NCBI RefSeq assembly: GCF_025137375.1
Contig: NZ_CP073720.1
Coordinates: 4,736,501-4,800,500, forward strand
Direction: 5' to 3'
DNA from: Dactylosporangium fulvum
GTDB taxonomy: Bacteria > Actinomycetota > Actinomycetes > Mycobacteriales > Micromonosporaceae
DNA: 64,000 nt
Part shown: one piece after another, positions 16,259 to 25,080 of the stretch
How the letters are laid out: every line of letters starts with the position of its first letter
How positions within the stretch are numbered: the first letter of the stretch is position 1
Translations under genes and position numbers: made by a program
The notes under the pieces: model-generated
The model's database searches: none
Told to the model about the DNA's origin: nothing
What the model saw: only the letters and a program-made list of their open reading frames with translations

Positions 16259-16333
16259 ATGCCACGCACGGTCCTGCTGACCACACGACGCACCGTCGAC
16301 CTGGTGCGCGTGGCGAGTGGCCTCTGTTCGTAA
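16259..16333 (+). CDS. Cys-containing leader peptide (24 aa) of the organosulfur operon
   Basis: ATG at 16259 encodes 24 residues: MPRTVLLTTRRTVDL, then VRVASGLCS, then TAA. This matches the actinobacterial 'putative leader peptide' pattern (LLTxRRxVDLxRVxSALC), in which a Cys near the end lies just before the stop. Such leaders sit upstream of sulfur-assimilation operons. For mycobacterial Cys-rich leaders, stalling at Cys codons is known to couple cysteine shortage to downstream expression. The first operon gene starts 180 bases later, leaving room for an attenuator. Assigning that mechanism here is inference. Confidence 0.8.
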   Translation: MPRTVLLTTRRTVDLVRVASGLCS

Positions 16334-16432
16334 CCGGCGCCCGTCCCCACCGAACCTGACACGCGACCGCTTCCGCCGGTACTACCGCCGGCTATGACGA
16401 CGTGCTCTCGCTCCTGCCCGCATCCCCGATGC

Positions 16433-16448
16433 GCGGCAGCGATGCCGC
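16433..16448 (+). promoter_or_regulatory. GC hairpin in the leader RNA
   Basis: GCGGCA-GCGA-TGCCGC forms a perfect 6-bp stem with a GNRA tetraloop between the leader peptide and the transporter gene. It could be part of an attenuator. Other GC-rich pairings in 16334-16512 are possible, so the fold is uncertain. Confidence 0.35.
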
Positions 16449-16512
16449 ATGGCCACGCCCGCCGACCGGGAGCTGCGAGCACCACTGGACACTCCAAGAA
16501 CAAGGGATCCCC

Positions 16513-18132
16513 ATGACCTGGACCACCCCTGCCGCAACCCCCCGCAGACCCAGAGGACTGGCCTTCGCCGCCGCGCTCGGCGCCCTCGCGATCACCGCAT
16601 CCGCCTGCTCCTCCGACGCCTCGAGCGCGCCGGGCGGTGGCGGCGACACCACCCTCACCATCGGCCTGGCCACCGAGGCGGAGTGCTGGGATCCGCAGCA
16701 GGACAACTTTGGATACGGCCTCAGCATCGGCCGCCAGATCGTCGACTCGCTGACCGCACGCGACGGCAACGACCTCACGAAGATCGAGCCGTGGCTCGCG
16801 ACGTCCTGGGAGGTCAGCCCGGACGCGACCACCTACACCTTCAAGTTGCGTGACGGTGTGACGTTCAGCGACGGCGCGAAGCTGGACGCGAGCGTCGTCA
16901 AGGCGAACTTCGAGACCTTGGCGAAGATCAAGGGGGCCAACGGTGCCGCCTTCGTGGCGGGCCTCAAGGAGATCACCACCCCCGACCCGCTGACCGTGAG
17001 CATCCGGTTCACCCAGCCCAACGCCGCGTTCCTCCAGGCCACGTCCAACTACCAGTTGGGCCTCGTATCGCCGGTGACCCTGGCCAAGACGCCCGAAGAG
17101 CGGTGCGGCCAGGGCGTGATCGGCTCCGGCCCGTTCGTGGTGAAGGAGGCCGTCCGTAACCAGCGGGCCACGCTCGAACGGCGCGAGGACTACGCCTGGC
17201 CGGCCAAGGTGTACAAGCGGACCGGACCGGCCGGCATCAAGACGCTGGTCTTCCGGATCGTGCCCGAGGCCAGTGTCCGCACCGGTGGCGTGAGCAGCCG
17301 ACAGATCGATGTAGCTCAAACGGTCTCCTGGCAGGACGGTGCGGTCCTCGAGAAGGGCGCCAACACCCAGCTGCTGCGTGCGGTCAACCGTGTTCCCGCC
17401 GTCTCGCTGGAGGTCAACACCTCCCGGCCGATCCTGAGCGAGGAAGCGGTCCGGGTTGCGCTGACCCATGCCATCGACCGCAAGGGGCTCACCGAGACCG
17501 CCCACAACGGGTTCACCGTGCCGGCAACCGGCTCGTTGACCGCGGCATCGCCGTTCCACATCGACCAGTCCGACGCGCTGCGATACGACCCCGCGCTCTC
17601 CAAGGACCTGCTGGAGAAGGCGGGCTGGACGGTGGGCGGCGACGGCATCCGGACCAAGAACGGCCAGCGTCTGGTGATCACCGCCTCGTTCGCCGCCAAC
17701 CCGGACAACCAGACGTTCCTCGAGGTCATCCAGCAGCAGGTCCGGGAGGTCGGCATCGAATTCAAGCTGCGACCGTTGCCCACCACCGATTTCAACAAGG
17801 CGCTCGTCGCCGGCGACTACGACGTGCACCGCTGGAGCGGGGCGCTGGTGGACGCGGACGCCCTGCGGATCCTGTTCTCCACCAAGACCTTGAACAAGGC
17901 GCAGCTGCCGCCGGACAACGACCTCGAACCGCTGCTGCAGAAGCAGGTCGGCCTCGCCGACCCGGCCGAGCGGCGCAAGGTCATCGATGACATCCAGCGG
18001 ATCCTGGTCGAACGGGCGTACCAGATCCCCGTCTTCGACATGGTCAACCTGTGGGGGGCCAGCAAGAAGGTCACCGGCGTGCGGTTCGACGACAGCGCCA
18101 TCATCCTCTACGAGGCGCAAGTCAATGGCTAG
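16513..18132 (+). CDS. Peptide/nickel-type ABC transporter substrate-binding lipoprotein (SBP_bac_5)
   Basis: A 539-residue protein; ATG at 16513. The signal peptide ends in lipobox TASAC with Cys32. LTIGLATEAECWDPQQ near residue 50 and WEVSPDATTYTFKLRDGVTFSDG near residue 105 are diagnostic of the DppA/OppA/NikA cluster C family. The ligand class includes dipeptides, glutathione and opines. In this operon the ligand is likely to be the sulfur-containing substrate. The permease gene overlaps its end by 8 bp (18125-18132). Confidence 0.93.
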   Translation: MTWTTPAATPRRPRGLAFAAALGALAITASACSSDASSAPGGGGDTTLTIGLATEAECWDPQQDNFGYGLSIGRQIVDSLTARDGNDLTKIEPWLATSWEVSPDATTYTFKLRDGVTFSDGAKLDASVVKANFETLAKIKGANGAAFVAGLKEITTPDPLTVSIRFTQPNAAFLQATSNYQLGLVSPVTLAKTPEERCGQGVIGSGPFVVKEAVRNQRATLERREDYAWPAKVYKRTGPAGIKTLVFRIVPEASVRTGGVSSRQIDVAQTVSWQDGAVLEKGANTQLLRAVNRVPAVSLEVNTSRPILSEEAVRVALTHAIDRKGLTETAHNGFTVPATGSLTAASPFHIDQSDALRYDPALSKDLLEKAGWTVGGDGIRTKNGQRLVITASFAANPDNQTFLEVIQQQVREVGIEFKLRPLPTTDFNKALVAGDYDVHRWSGALVDADALRILFSTKTLNKAQLPPDNDLEPLLQKQVGLADPAERRKVIDDIQRILVERAYQIPVFDMVNLWGASKKVTGVRFDDSAIILYEAQVNG

Positions 18133-19102
18133 CTACGCGGCCCGGCGGCTCCTGCACGCCCTGCTCGTGCTCTGGGCCGCCTTCACCGCCACCTTCCTGT
18201 TGCTCTACGCCCTGCCCGGCGACGCCGCGCTGAACAAAGCCGGCGTCGGCAGCGACGGGTCGGTGCTGGACCCGGCCCAGCTGGCGCAGATCCGCGCCCA
18301 GCTGGGCCTGGACCAGCCACTGCCGCTGCAATACGGCAAGGCGCTGCTCGGTGCGCTGCACGGCGACTTCGGTACGTCCGTGCAGACCGGAAACCCGGCC
18401 GCCGCCATGTATGTCGAGGCGATCCCGGAGACGCTCAAACTGGCCGGCGCCGCCCTGGTACTGGCCATGATCCTCGGTGTCGCCTGGGCCCTGCTGGCCT
18501 CGTACACCCGAGTGCCCCTGCTCCGGCAGGCACTGGTCGCGCTGCCCGCCGCCGGCGTCTCGGTGCCGACCTTCTGGATCGGCCTGGTCCTGATCCAGTT
18601 CGTGTCGTTCAAATGGCAGCTGCTGCCGGCGATCGGTAACGAGGGCATCAAAAGCCTCATCATGCCGGCGGTGGTGCTGGCGATCCCCAGCGCCGCGATG
18701 TCCGCGCAGATCCTGTCGCGCAGCCTCGAGTCCACGCTCAACGCCCCCTACATCGAGGCCGCCCGCGCCCGCGGCGCCTCCCGGGCCCGGGTGCTGCTCA
18801 GGCACGCGCTGCAGAACTCCATCATCCCGGTCATCACCGCGCTGGCCATGACGACCGGACACCTCATCGGCGGCTCGGTCGTCATGGAAACCGTCTTCTC
18901 CCGCTCCGGAGTCGGCGCCGTCACGGTGCGAGCGGTCAACTACCAGGACACGCCCGTCGTGCTGGTGGCGGTGGTCTTCGCCGCGGCGACCTTCGTCACG
19001 ATCAACTTTCTGGTGGACGTCCTCTATCCCGTCATCGACCCGCGGATCCGGGTGCGAGCGTCACGCCGGTTCCGCCTCCTGCCCGCCGGGACGGCGACAT
19101 GA
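18125..19102 (+). CDS. Peptide-type ABC transporter permease (DppB family)
   Basis: A 325-residue protein starting at ATG 18125 inside the preceding gene. It has six membrane segments. The first cytoplasmic-to-membrane helix is YAARRLLHALLVLWAAFTATFLLL, interrupted only by the family PGDAA motif. EAARARGASRARVLLRHALQNS near residue 219 is the EAA loop that contacts the ATPase. It pairs with the permease at 19099. Confidence 0.93.
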   Translation: MASYAARRLLHALLVLWAAFTATFLLLYALPGDAALNKAGVGSDGSVLDPAQLAQIRAQLGLDQPLPLQYGKALLGALHGDFGTSVQTGNPAAAMYVEAIPETLKLAGAALVLAMILGVAWALLASYTRVPLLRQALVALPAAGVSVPTFWIGLVLIQFVSFKWQLLPAIGNEGIKSLIMPAVVLAIPSAAMSAQILSRSLESTLNAPYIEAARARGASRARVLLRHALQNSIIPVITALAMTTGHLIGGSVVMETVFSRSGVGAVTVRAVNYQDTPVVLVAVVFAAATFVTINFLVDVLYPVIDPRIRVRASRRFRLLPAGTAT

Positions 19103-19965
19103 GCACGGCCACCGTCGCCGGACCGCGCCCGGCGGACACCGGCCGGTTCGCCCGGCTGCGGACGATCCTGCGGCAGCCCGGGCTGATCCTTTCCTGGGCG
19201 GTCCTGGTCACCGTCCTGCTCGCCGCCGCCGTGCCGTCCCTGTTCACCGACGCCGATCCACTGCGGGCGAGCGGCCCGCGGCTGACGGCGCCGAACGCCC
19301 AGCACCTGTTCGGCACCGACAACCTCGGCCGTGACGTGTTCTCCCGGGTTGTCCACGGCACCTCGGCATCGGTCGAGGCGGTCGCCGTCGCGGTACTGCT
19401 AGGACTGCTGATCGGATCGCTGATGGGTCTGCTCGCCGGCTACTTCGGCCGGTGGGTCGACGACATCCTGATGCGTGTCGTCGACGTTCTGCTCGCCGTG
19501 CCGGCGCTGCTGATCTCGCTGGCCTTCATCACGGCCCTGGGTTTCGGCACCGTCAACATCGCGATCGCGGTCGGCATCGGCAACGTCGCCGCGTTCGCCC
19601 GGGTGATGCGAGCCGAGGTGCTGCGCATCCGTGGCATGGCCTACATCGAGGCCACGACGTTCGCCGGCATCAGCCGGCTGCGGCTGCTCACCCGCCACGT
19701 CCTGCCCAACGCGGCCGGGCCGGTGCTCGTGCTCGCCACGATCGAACTCGGACTGGCCCTGCTGAGCGTCTCGGCGCTGAGCTTCCTCGGCTTCGGCGCG
19801 CCGCCGCCGGCGCCGGAGTGGGGCAGCCTCGTCGCCGGCGGGCGGGACTACCTGGCCACCGCCTGGTGGATGGCCAGCCTGCCGGGCGCGGTCATCGCCG
19901 TCACCGTGCTGTCGGCGAACCGGATCGCCCGGTCCGTCAACCGGCAGCAGTACGTGAGCGTCTGA
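19099..19965 (+). CDS. Peptide-type ABC transporter permease (DppC family)
   Basis: A 288-residue second permease, ATGA overlap with the first. GTDNLGRDVFSRVVHG near residue 72 is the DppC-family N-terminal motif, and the EAA loop reads EATTFAGISRLRLLTRHVLPN. SFLGFGAPPPAPEWGSLV near residue 230 is also conserved. Together with DppB it forms the membrane channel. Confidence 0.94.
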   Translation: MSTATVAGPRPADTGRFARLRTILRQPGLILSWAVLVTVLLAAAVPSLFTDADPLRASGPRLTAPNAQHLFGTDNLGRDVFSRVVHGTSASVEAVAVAVLLGLLIGSLMGLLAGYFGRWVDDILMRVVDVLLAVPALLISLAFITALGFGTVNIAIAVGIGNVAAFARVMRAEVLRIRGMAYIEATTFAGISRLRLLTRHVLPNAAGPVLVLATIELGLALLSVSALSFLGFGAPPPAPEWGSLVAGGRDYLATAWWMASLPGAVIAVTVLSANRIARSVNRQQYVSV

Positions 19966-19977
19966 ACGGAGGTAACC

Positions 19978-21615
19978 ATGACCGACCTGCTCACGATCGA
20001 GAACCTGACCGTCGAGTACCGGCTGGCGCGTCGGCGGGTGCGCGCCGTGGCGGACCTGGAGTTGTCCGTCAAACCCGGCGAGACGCTCGCCCTCGTCGGC
20101 GAGTCCGGCTCCGGCAAGAGCACGATCGCGCACACCATCATGGGCGCCCTTCCGCCGTCCGCGACGATCTCCGCCGGACGGATCCGGTTCGACGGGCTGG
20201 ATCTGGCGCGACTGTCGCAGCGGCGGTTCAACGGCATCCGCGGGCGGTCCCTCGGATTCATCCCGCAGGACCCGATGGTCAGCCTCAACCCGCTGCACCG
20301 GGTCGGCCGCCAGGTGAGCGAGTCGATCCGCATCCACACCGGAACGCCACGGCGGGAAGCAGAACGTCGGGCCGTCGAACTGCTGGAACGGGTCGGGCTG
20401 CCGGACCCGGCCACCCGCGCCCGGCAGTTCCCGCACGAGCTGTCCGGTGGCATGCGGCAACGGGTGCTCATCGCCGCCGCCCTCGCCGGGCAGCCGAAGC
20501 TGCTCGTGGCCGACGAGCCGACCACCGCGCTGGACGTCACCGTGCAGAAGGTCATCCTCGACGACCTGGCCGACCTGGCCCGGTCCAGCGGGATCGCCGT
20601 TCTGCTCATCACGCACGACCTCGCCGTCGCGGCGGACCGGGCACACCACATCGCGGTGCTCAAGGACGGGCGGCTGGTCGAGTACGGCACACCGGGCACG
20701 GTGCTCGGCCGCCCGGAACACCCGTACACGCAGGCCCTGATCAGTAGCGTGCCGAGCCTCTCCGCACCGGCGCGGCCGGCAGCCGTGCGCGTCGCGGCGG
20801 GCACGGGCGACGACCGGCCGGCCGTGCCGCTGGTGCGCGTCGAGGCGGTCAGCAAGGAGTTCCGGCTGCCCAACCGTGACCGGCTCCGGGCGGTCGACGA
20901 CGTTTCGCTCACCATCGGCAAGGGCGAGGCGGTGGGGCTCGTCGGTGAATCCGGCTCCGGCAAGTCGACGCTGGCCCGGCTGGTGCTCGGGCTGACCCGG
21001 CCGGACGCCGGGCAGGTCGGCTTCGACGGTACCGACATCGGCCGGTTCGGCCGGGCGGACCTTCGGGTCCTGCATCGCCGGGCGCAGCTGATCTACCAGA
21101 ACCCGTACGCATCGCTGAACCCCCGGCTGACGGTGCGGGAGATCGTCGCCGAACCGCTGGACGGCTTCGGCATCGGCGACCGGGCATCCCGCCGCGAGCG
21201 GGTGCACGAACTGCTCGACCAGGTCGGTCTCGCCGGCGACTTCGAGACCCGCCGGCCGGCCGAGCTGTCCGGCGGGCAGCGGCAGCGGGTGGCGATCGCC
21301 CGCGCCCTCGCCCCGGCTCCGGACCTGCTCGTCTGCGACGAGCCGGTGTCGGCACTGGACGTGTCGATCCAGGCGCAGATCCTGCGGCTGCTCACCGACC
21401 TGCGCCAGGAGCTCGGCCTCAGCCTGCTGTTCATCTCGCACGACCTCGCGGTGATCCGGGCCGTCGCGGACCGGGTCGCGGTGATGAAGTCCGGCCGCGT
21501 GGTCGAGTTCGGCGACGCGGACCAGGTCTTCCTGCGACCCGAGCACGAGTACACCAAGCTGCTGCTCGACGCCATTCCCGGACGGGCGCTCGCGGAACGG
21601 AGCGTGGCGACATGA
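19978..21615 (+). CDS. Dual ABC ATPase (fused DppD-DppF type)
   Basis: A 545-residue protein with a strong GGAGG site 5 bases before ATG 19978. Two complete ABC domains are fused: the first has Walker A GESGSGKST near residue 41, signature LSGGMRQRV and Walker B LLVADEPTTALD; the second has Walker A GESGSGKST near residue 322, LSGGQRQRV and LLVCDEPVSALD. Each domain ends with the peptide-transporter-type C-terminal stretch (PEHPYTQALI; PEHEYTKLLL). It powers the importer encoded just upstream. Confidence 0.95.
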   Translation: MTDLLTIENLTVEYRLARRRVRAVADLELSVKPGETLALVGESGSGKSTIAHTIMGALPPSATISAGRIRFDGLDLARLSQRRFNGIRGRSLGFIPQDPMVSLNPLHRVGRQVSESIRIHTGTPRREAERRAVELLERVGLPDPATRARQFPHELSGGMRQRVLIAAALAGQPKLLVADEPTTALDVTVQKVILDDLADLARSSGIAVLLITHDLAVAADRAHHIAVLKDGRLVEYGTPGTVLGRPEHPYTQALISSVPSLSAPARPAAVRVAAGTGDDRPAVPLVRVEAVSKEFRLPNRDRLRAVDDVSLTIGKGEAVGLVGESGSGKSTLARLVLGLTRPDAGQVGFDGTDIGRFGRADLRVLHRRAQLIYQNPYASLNPRLTVREIVAEPLDGFGIGDRASRRERVHELLDQVGLAGDFETRRPAELSGGQRQRVAIARALAPAPDLLVCDEPVSALDVSIQAQILRLLTDLRQELGLSLLFISHDLAVIRAVADRVAVMKSGRVVEFGDADQVFLRPEHEYTKLLLDAIPGRALAERSVAT

Positions 21616-22508
21616 GCGCCGAGCCCACGATCCTCGACCCGGCGCAGCTCACGGCCGGCGGCGAGGAGGCGGTGCAGCACGTGCGGGTGCTCGCCCGGTC
21701 CGACGCCGGACTCGCCGCGCGGGTCGCCGCCCATCACAGTGCTCGCCTGCTGGCCGGACGGCTGGACGGGGGAGACGGGGGAGTGGCCGGCTGGTACGCC
21801 CACGCCGGTACGGTCGCCGCCACGCCGGTTCCCGGCGGCCGGCGCCTGCTCGGCGACGCGCCGGTTTCCGCCGGTGGCGCCGACGCGCACCGGGTGGTGC
21901 TCGCCGCCGGCGGCCGGGTGCAGGCTGTGGTGGACGTCGAGGATCCGGGTGTCACCGTCGTCCCCGGCGACCCCGGCTTCGGACTGCGTTCGGCGCCACC
22001 CGGGCGGATCAGCCTGCGCGACGTCACCGCGCCGATCCCCGCCGCCGTGCCGGTGCCCACGGCCTGGCGGCTCTTCGACGAAACGTTGCAGGTGGCCGTC
22101 GCGGTCGGCATCATCGAGGGCTTCCTCACCGCGGCGCGCGACTTCGTGGTCGACCACGCCCGCCCGTGGCACGAATCCGGCGCGGAACGTGCCGCCCGCG
22201 ACCCGCACACGATCGGCACGTTCGGCGACGCCCACGCCCGGTCGCGGGCGCTGGCCCTGCTCTTCGGGGACGCCGCTGACGGCTTCCGCCGGCGCCCGGT
22301 CACGCTGGCCCGCTGGTACGCGCACCGGCACGTCGGGCCGATCATCACGGCCGTGATCGGCGTGGTCGGGGCGAGCGGCACGTCCGAGCGGTACGGCCTG
22401 GACCGGTACTGGCGCGACGCGCGGACCCACGCGCTGCGCCACCCGCCGCACTGGACTCTCAGCGACGCGATTCGCACCGACGCCACAGGAGCGCGCCACG
22501 ATGGCTAG
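21612..22508 (+). CDS. Short acyl-CoA dehydrogenase / DszC-fold protein
   Basis: A 298-residue protein overlapping the ATPase stop (ATGA). The C-terminus, DRYWRDARTHALRHPPHW, matches the ending of DszC/SfnB-type flavin monooxygenases such as the one at 23847 (DRHWRNARTHSLHDPIRW). The N-terminal helical domain is much shorter than in the 390-410-residue relatives, and the usual flavin-binding segments are weak. It may be a divergent subunit, an enzyme for a related step, or have lost flavin binding. Its gene overlaps the DszA-type gene by 8 bp, which suggests a tight functional link. Confidence 0.7.
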   Translation: MSAEPTILDPAQLTAGGEEAVQHVRVLARSDAGLAARVAAHHSARLLAGRLDGGDGGVAGWYAHAGTVAATPVPGGRRLLGDAPVSAGGADAHRVVLAAGGRVQAVVDVEDPGVTVVPGDPGFGLRSAPPGRISLRDVTAPIPAAVPVPTAWRLFDETLQVAVAVGIIEGFLTAARDFVVDHARPWHESGAERAARDPHTIGTFGDAHARSRALALLFGDAADGFRRRPVTLARWYAHRHVGPIITAVIGVVGASGTSERYGLDRYWRDARTHALRHPPHWTLSDAIRTDATGARHDG

Positions 22509-23850
22509 GCAACTGCACATCAACGTGAACATCATCGGGTCCGGGGCGCACCCGGCCGCGTGGCGGTCACCCGGCGGTCACCCGCGGGCCCTGACCGACA
22601 TCGACTACTACCGCACCATCGCCCGTGAGGCCGAACGCGGACTGCTCGACGCCGTCTTCCTGTCCGACGGGGTGCTGCTGAAAGGCAACGTCCGCTCCGG
22701 GCCGCCGATCCACGGCATCGACCCGACCGTCCTGGTCACCGCCATGGCGCTGGCCACCGAACGGGTCGGCTTCATCGCCTCGGTGTCCACCACGTTCAAC
22801 AGCCCGTACCACATCGCCCGGATCTTCTCGTCGCTCGACCACGTCAGCGGCGGCCGGGTCGGCTGGAACGTGGTGACCACCCGCGACGTCGACGGCGGAC
22901 GCAACTACGGGCTGGCCGACCTGCCGCCCCGCAGCGACCGCTACGCACGGGCGGCCGAGTCCGTCGACATCGTCACCAAGCTCTGGGACAGCTGGGAGGA
23001 CGAGGCGCTGATCGCCGACCCGTCACGCCGGGTGTGGGCCGACACCGACCGGATCCACCGCATCGACCACGAAGGGGAGAGCTTCTCGGTGCGCGGACCC
23101 CTGCAGCTGCCCCGCTCGCCGCAGGGCCGGCCGCCGCTGCTGCAGGCCGGTGGCTCGGCGGCGGGCCGGGACCTCGCCGCCCGCTACGTCGACGCGGTGT
23201 TCACCGCCCAGCACCTGCTGGGCTCCGCGCAGGCGTTCTACGCCGACGTCAAGTCGCGCGCCGGGGCGCACGGGCGCGACCCCGACGCCATCAGCATCCT
23301 GCCCGGGCTGAACCCGGTCATCGGCGGCACCGAGGCCGAGGCCCGCCGCCGGCAGCGCGAGTTCGACGAACGCATCGGCGACGAAGGCCTGCTCGCCGGG
23401 TTCGCCGGCCGGTTCGGACTCGACCCCGGCGACCTGCACCTGGACAAGCCGTTCCCGGCGCACCTGCTGCCACCCACCGGCGACACGTACGGCTCGACCG
23501 GGTTCGACGACGCCGCCCGGTCCCTGATCGGGTCCGGTGAGCTGACCGTGCGGGAGCTCATCGCCCGCGGGAGCGCCGCGCACCGGGTCGTCGTCGGCGC
23601 ACCCGAGCAGATCGCGGACACGATCGAGGAGTGGTTCGTCCAGCGCGGCGCGGACGGGTTCAACATCCAGTGCGACATCTACCCCGGCGGACTGACGGAC
23701 TTCGTCGACCAGGTCATCCCCGAGTTGCAGCGCCGGGGCCTCTTCCGCACCGAGTACCAGGGAACCACCCTGCGGTCGCACTACGGCCTGGCCCGGCCGG
23801 CGAGCCGCTACGCGGTGGCACCGGCCCTCGCCGGCGGAGCACGGAAATGA
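22501..23850 (+). CDS. LLM flavin monooxygenase, NtaA/SnaA/DszA family
   Basis: A 449-residue protein of full family length. The start HINVNIIGSGAHPAAWRSPG and the segments VGFIASVSTTFNSPYHIARIFSSLDHVSGGRVGWNVVTT (about residues 90-128) are characteristic of the FMNH2-dependent NtaA/DszA group, as is PPLLQAGGSAAGRDLAARYVDAVFT. The family cleaves C-S or C-N bonds using O2 and FMNH2 from a separate reductase; DszA opens dibenzothiophene sulfone and CmoJ acts on S-alkylcysteines. No flavin reductase is in the operon, so FMNH2 must come from elsewhere. A broken relative is at 13630. Confidence 0.9.
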   Translation: MARQLHINVNIIGSGAHPAAWRSPGGHPRALTDIDYYRTIAREAERGLLDAVFLSDGVLLKGNVRSGPPIHGIDPTVLVTAMALATERVGFIASVSTTFNSPYHIARIFSSLDHVSGGRVGWNVVTTRDVDGGRNYGLADLPPRSDRYARAAESVDIVTKLWDSWEDEALIADPSRRVWADTDRIHRIDHEGESFSVRGPLQLPRSPQGRPPLLQAGGSAAGRDLAARYVDAVFTAQHLLGSAQAFYADVKSRAGAHGRDPDAISILPGLNPVIGGTEAEARRRQREFDERIGDEGLLAGFAGRFGLDPGDLHLDKPFPAHLLPPTGDTYGSTGFDDAARSLIGSGELTVRELIARGSAAHRVVVGAPEQIADTIEEWFVQRGADGFNIQCDIYPGGLTDFVDQVIPELQRRGLFRTEYQGTTLRSHYGLARPASRYAVAPALAGGARK

Positions 23851-25067
23851 CCACTGTGGACGGTTCACTGCGACCGGCGGCCCGCGTCCTGCACAGCGAC
23901 GACGAGGCGGTCGCGGCAGCGCACGAGTTGGCCGCGGTCTGGCGCGAGCTGGGACCGCTGCGCGACCAGGATCGCGCCGTGCCCCGCACGGAGCTGGCCC
24001 TGCTGGCGCGATCGGGCCTGCTGGCGATGACCGTGCCGAAGCGGTTCGGCGGACCGGGCCTCGGCACCGGCACACTCACCCGGGTCTTCGCGATTCTCTC
24101 CGCGGCCGACGCGGCGCTGGCACAGGTACCCCAGAACCACTTCGGTGCGCTGTACGGCCTCGACCTTGAAGATGACGACGACGAGCGCAAGGCCTTCTTC
24201 CTCGCCGAGGCGATCGCCGGTGCCCGCTTCGGCAACGCGGGGCACGAACGCGGCAAGGGCGGACGCAGCCTGCCGAAGACCACGATCGTCGACGACGGCG
24301 ACGGCTACCGGATCAACGGCTCCAAGTCCTTCTGCACCGGCGCCCTGACCGCGCAGTGGGTGCCGGTGAGCGCCGCCCACCCGGACGGCTGGCTGGCCAC
24401 CGCCATCCTGCCGCAGGGGACACCCGGGCTGGTCATCCTCGAGGACTGGGACGCGTTCGGGCAGCGCGCGACCGTCAGCGGCAGCGCCGAGCTGACGGAT
24501 TCCTGGGTGCCGTCACGGTACGTCTTCAACCAGTCCGGCCGGCGCAAGCCGGACACCGCGTTCCGGTACACCCGCAGCCAGCTCACCCACGCCGCGATCC
24601 AGCTCGGCATCGCCGAGGAGGTCCTGGCCCGGGCCGACCGGCTGGACACCGGCACTCTGGCACCCGCGGTCGCCGGCCGGTTCCGGGCCTGGCGGGACGA
24701 CCTCGAACTGGAGATCGCCGCCACCGCGGCGCTGGTCGCCCGGGCCGCGGCACTGATCGACGAGGTTGTCGCCGCCGGCCGGGCGACCGCCGACTCCGCC
24801 CTCGGCGTCGGCATCGCGGTCGACGAGGCCAAATGCCTCGCCTACGACCTCGGCCCGGCGGCCACCGACGGGTTCGTCGAGTTCCTCGACGCCGGATACA
24901 CCGACGCCGAACCCGGCTTCGACCGGCACTGGCGCAACGCCCGCACGCATTCCCTGCACGACCCGATCCGGTGGCGCCGGCACTACGTCGGTGACTTCCA
25001 CCTCAACGGGACCCCGCCGCCGTTCATGAAATGGCTGCTCGAATCCGCCGGCGACGCGCCGCTATGA
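23847..25067 (+). CDS. DszC/SfnB-family flavin monooxygenase (acyl-CoA dehydrogenase fold)
   Basis: A 406-residue protein, ATG overlapping the previous stop by 4 bp. The N-terminal helical domain (LLALLARSGLLAMTVPKRFGG region near 45-60), a middle beta domain with GYRINGSKSFCTGAL and VPVSAAHPDGW, and the C-terminal DRHWRNARTHSLHDPIRW follow the order of DszC and SfnB. These oxidise thiophenes or sulfides to sulfoxides and sulfones with FMNH2. It would act before the DszA-type enzyme encoded upstream. The catalytic base of true acyl-CoA dehydrogenases is not apparent, which supports a monooxygenase role. Confidence 0.85.
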   Translation: MTTVDGSLRPAARVLHSDDEAVAAAHELAAVWRELGPLRDQDRAVPRTELALLARSGLLAMTVPKRFGGPGLGTGTLTRVFAILSAADAALAQVPQNHFGALYGLDLEDDDDERKAFFLAEAIAGARFGNAGHERGKGGRSLPKTTIVDDGDGYRINGSKSFCTGALTAQWVPVSAAHPDGWLATAILPQGTPGLVILEDWDAFGQRATVSGSAELTDSWVPSRYVFNQSGRRKPDTAFRYTRSQLTHAAIQLGIAEEVLARADRLDTGTLAPAVAGRFRAWRDDLELEIAATAALVARAAALIDEVVAAGRATADSALGVGIAVDEAKCLAYDLGPAATDGFVEFLDAGYTDAEPGFDRHWRNARTHSLHDPIRWRRHYVGDFHLNGTPPPFMKWLLESAGDAPL

Positions 25068-25080
25068 ATGGAGGAGGCGA

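Noticed and set aside
19399..21546. A 715-codon minus-strand frame
   Set aside because: Antisense to the DppC and dual ATPase genes, with no motifs of its own.
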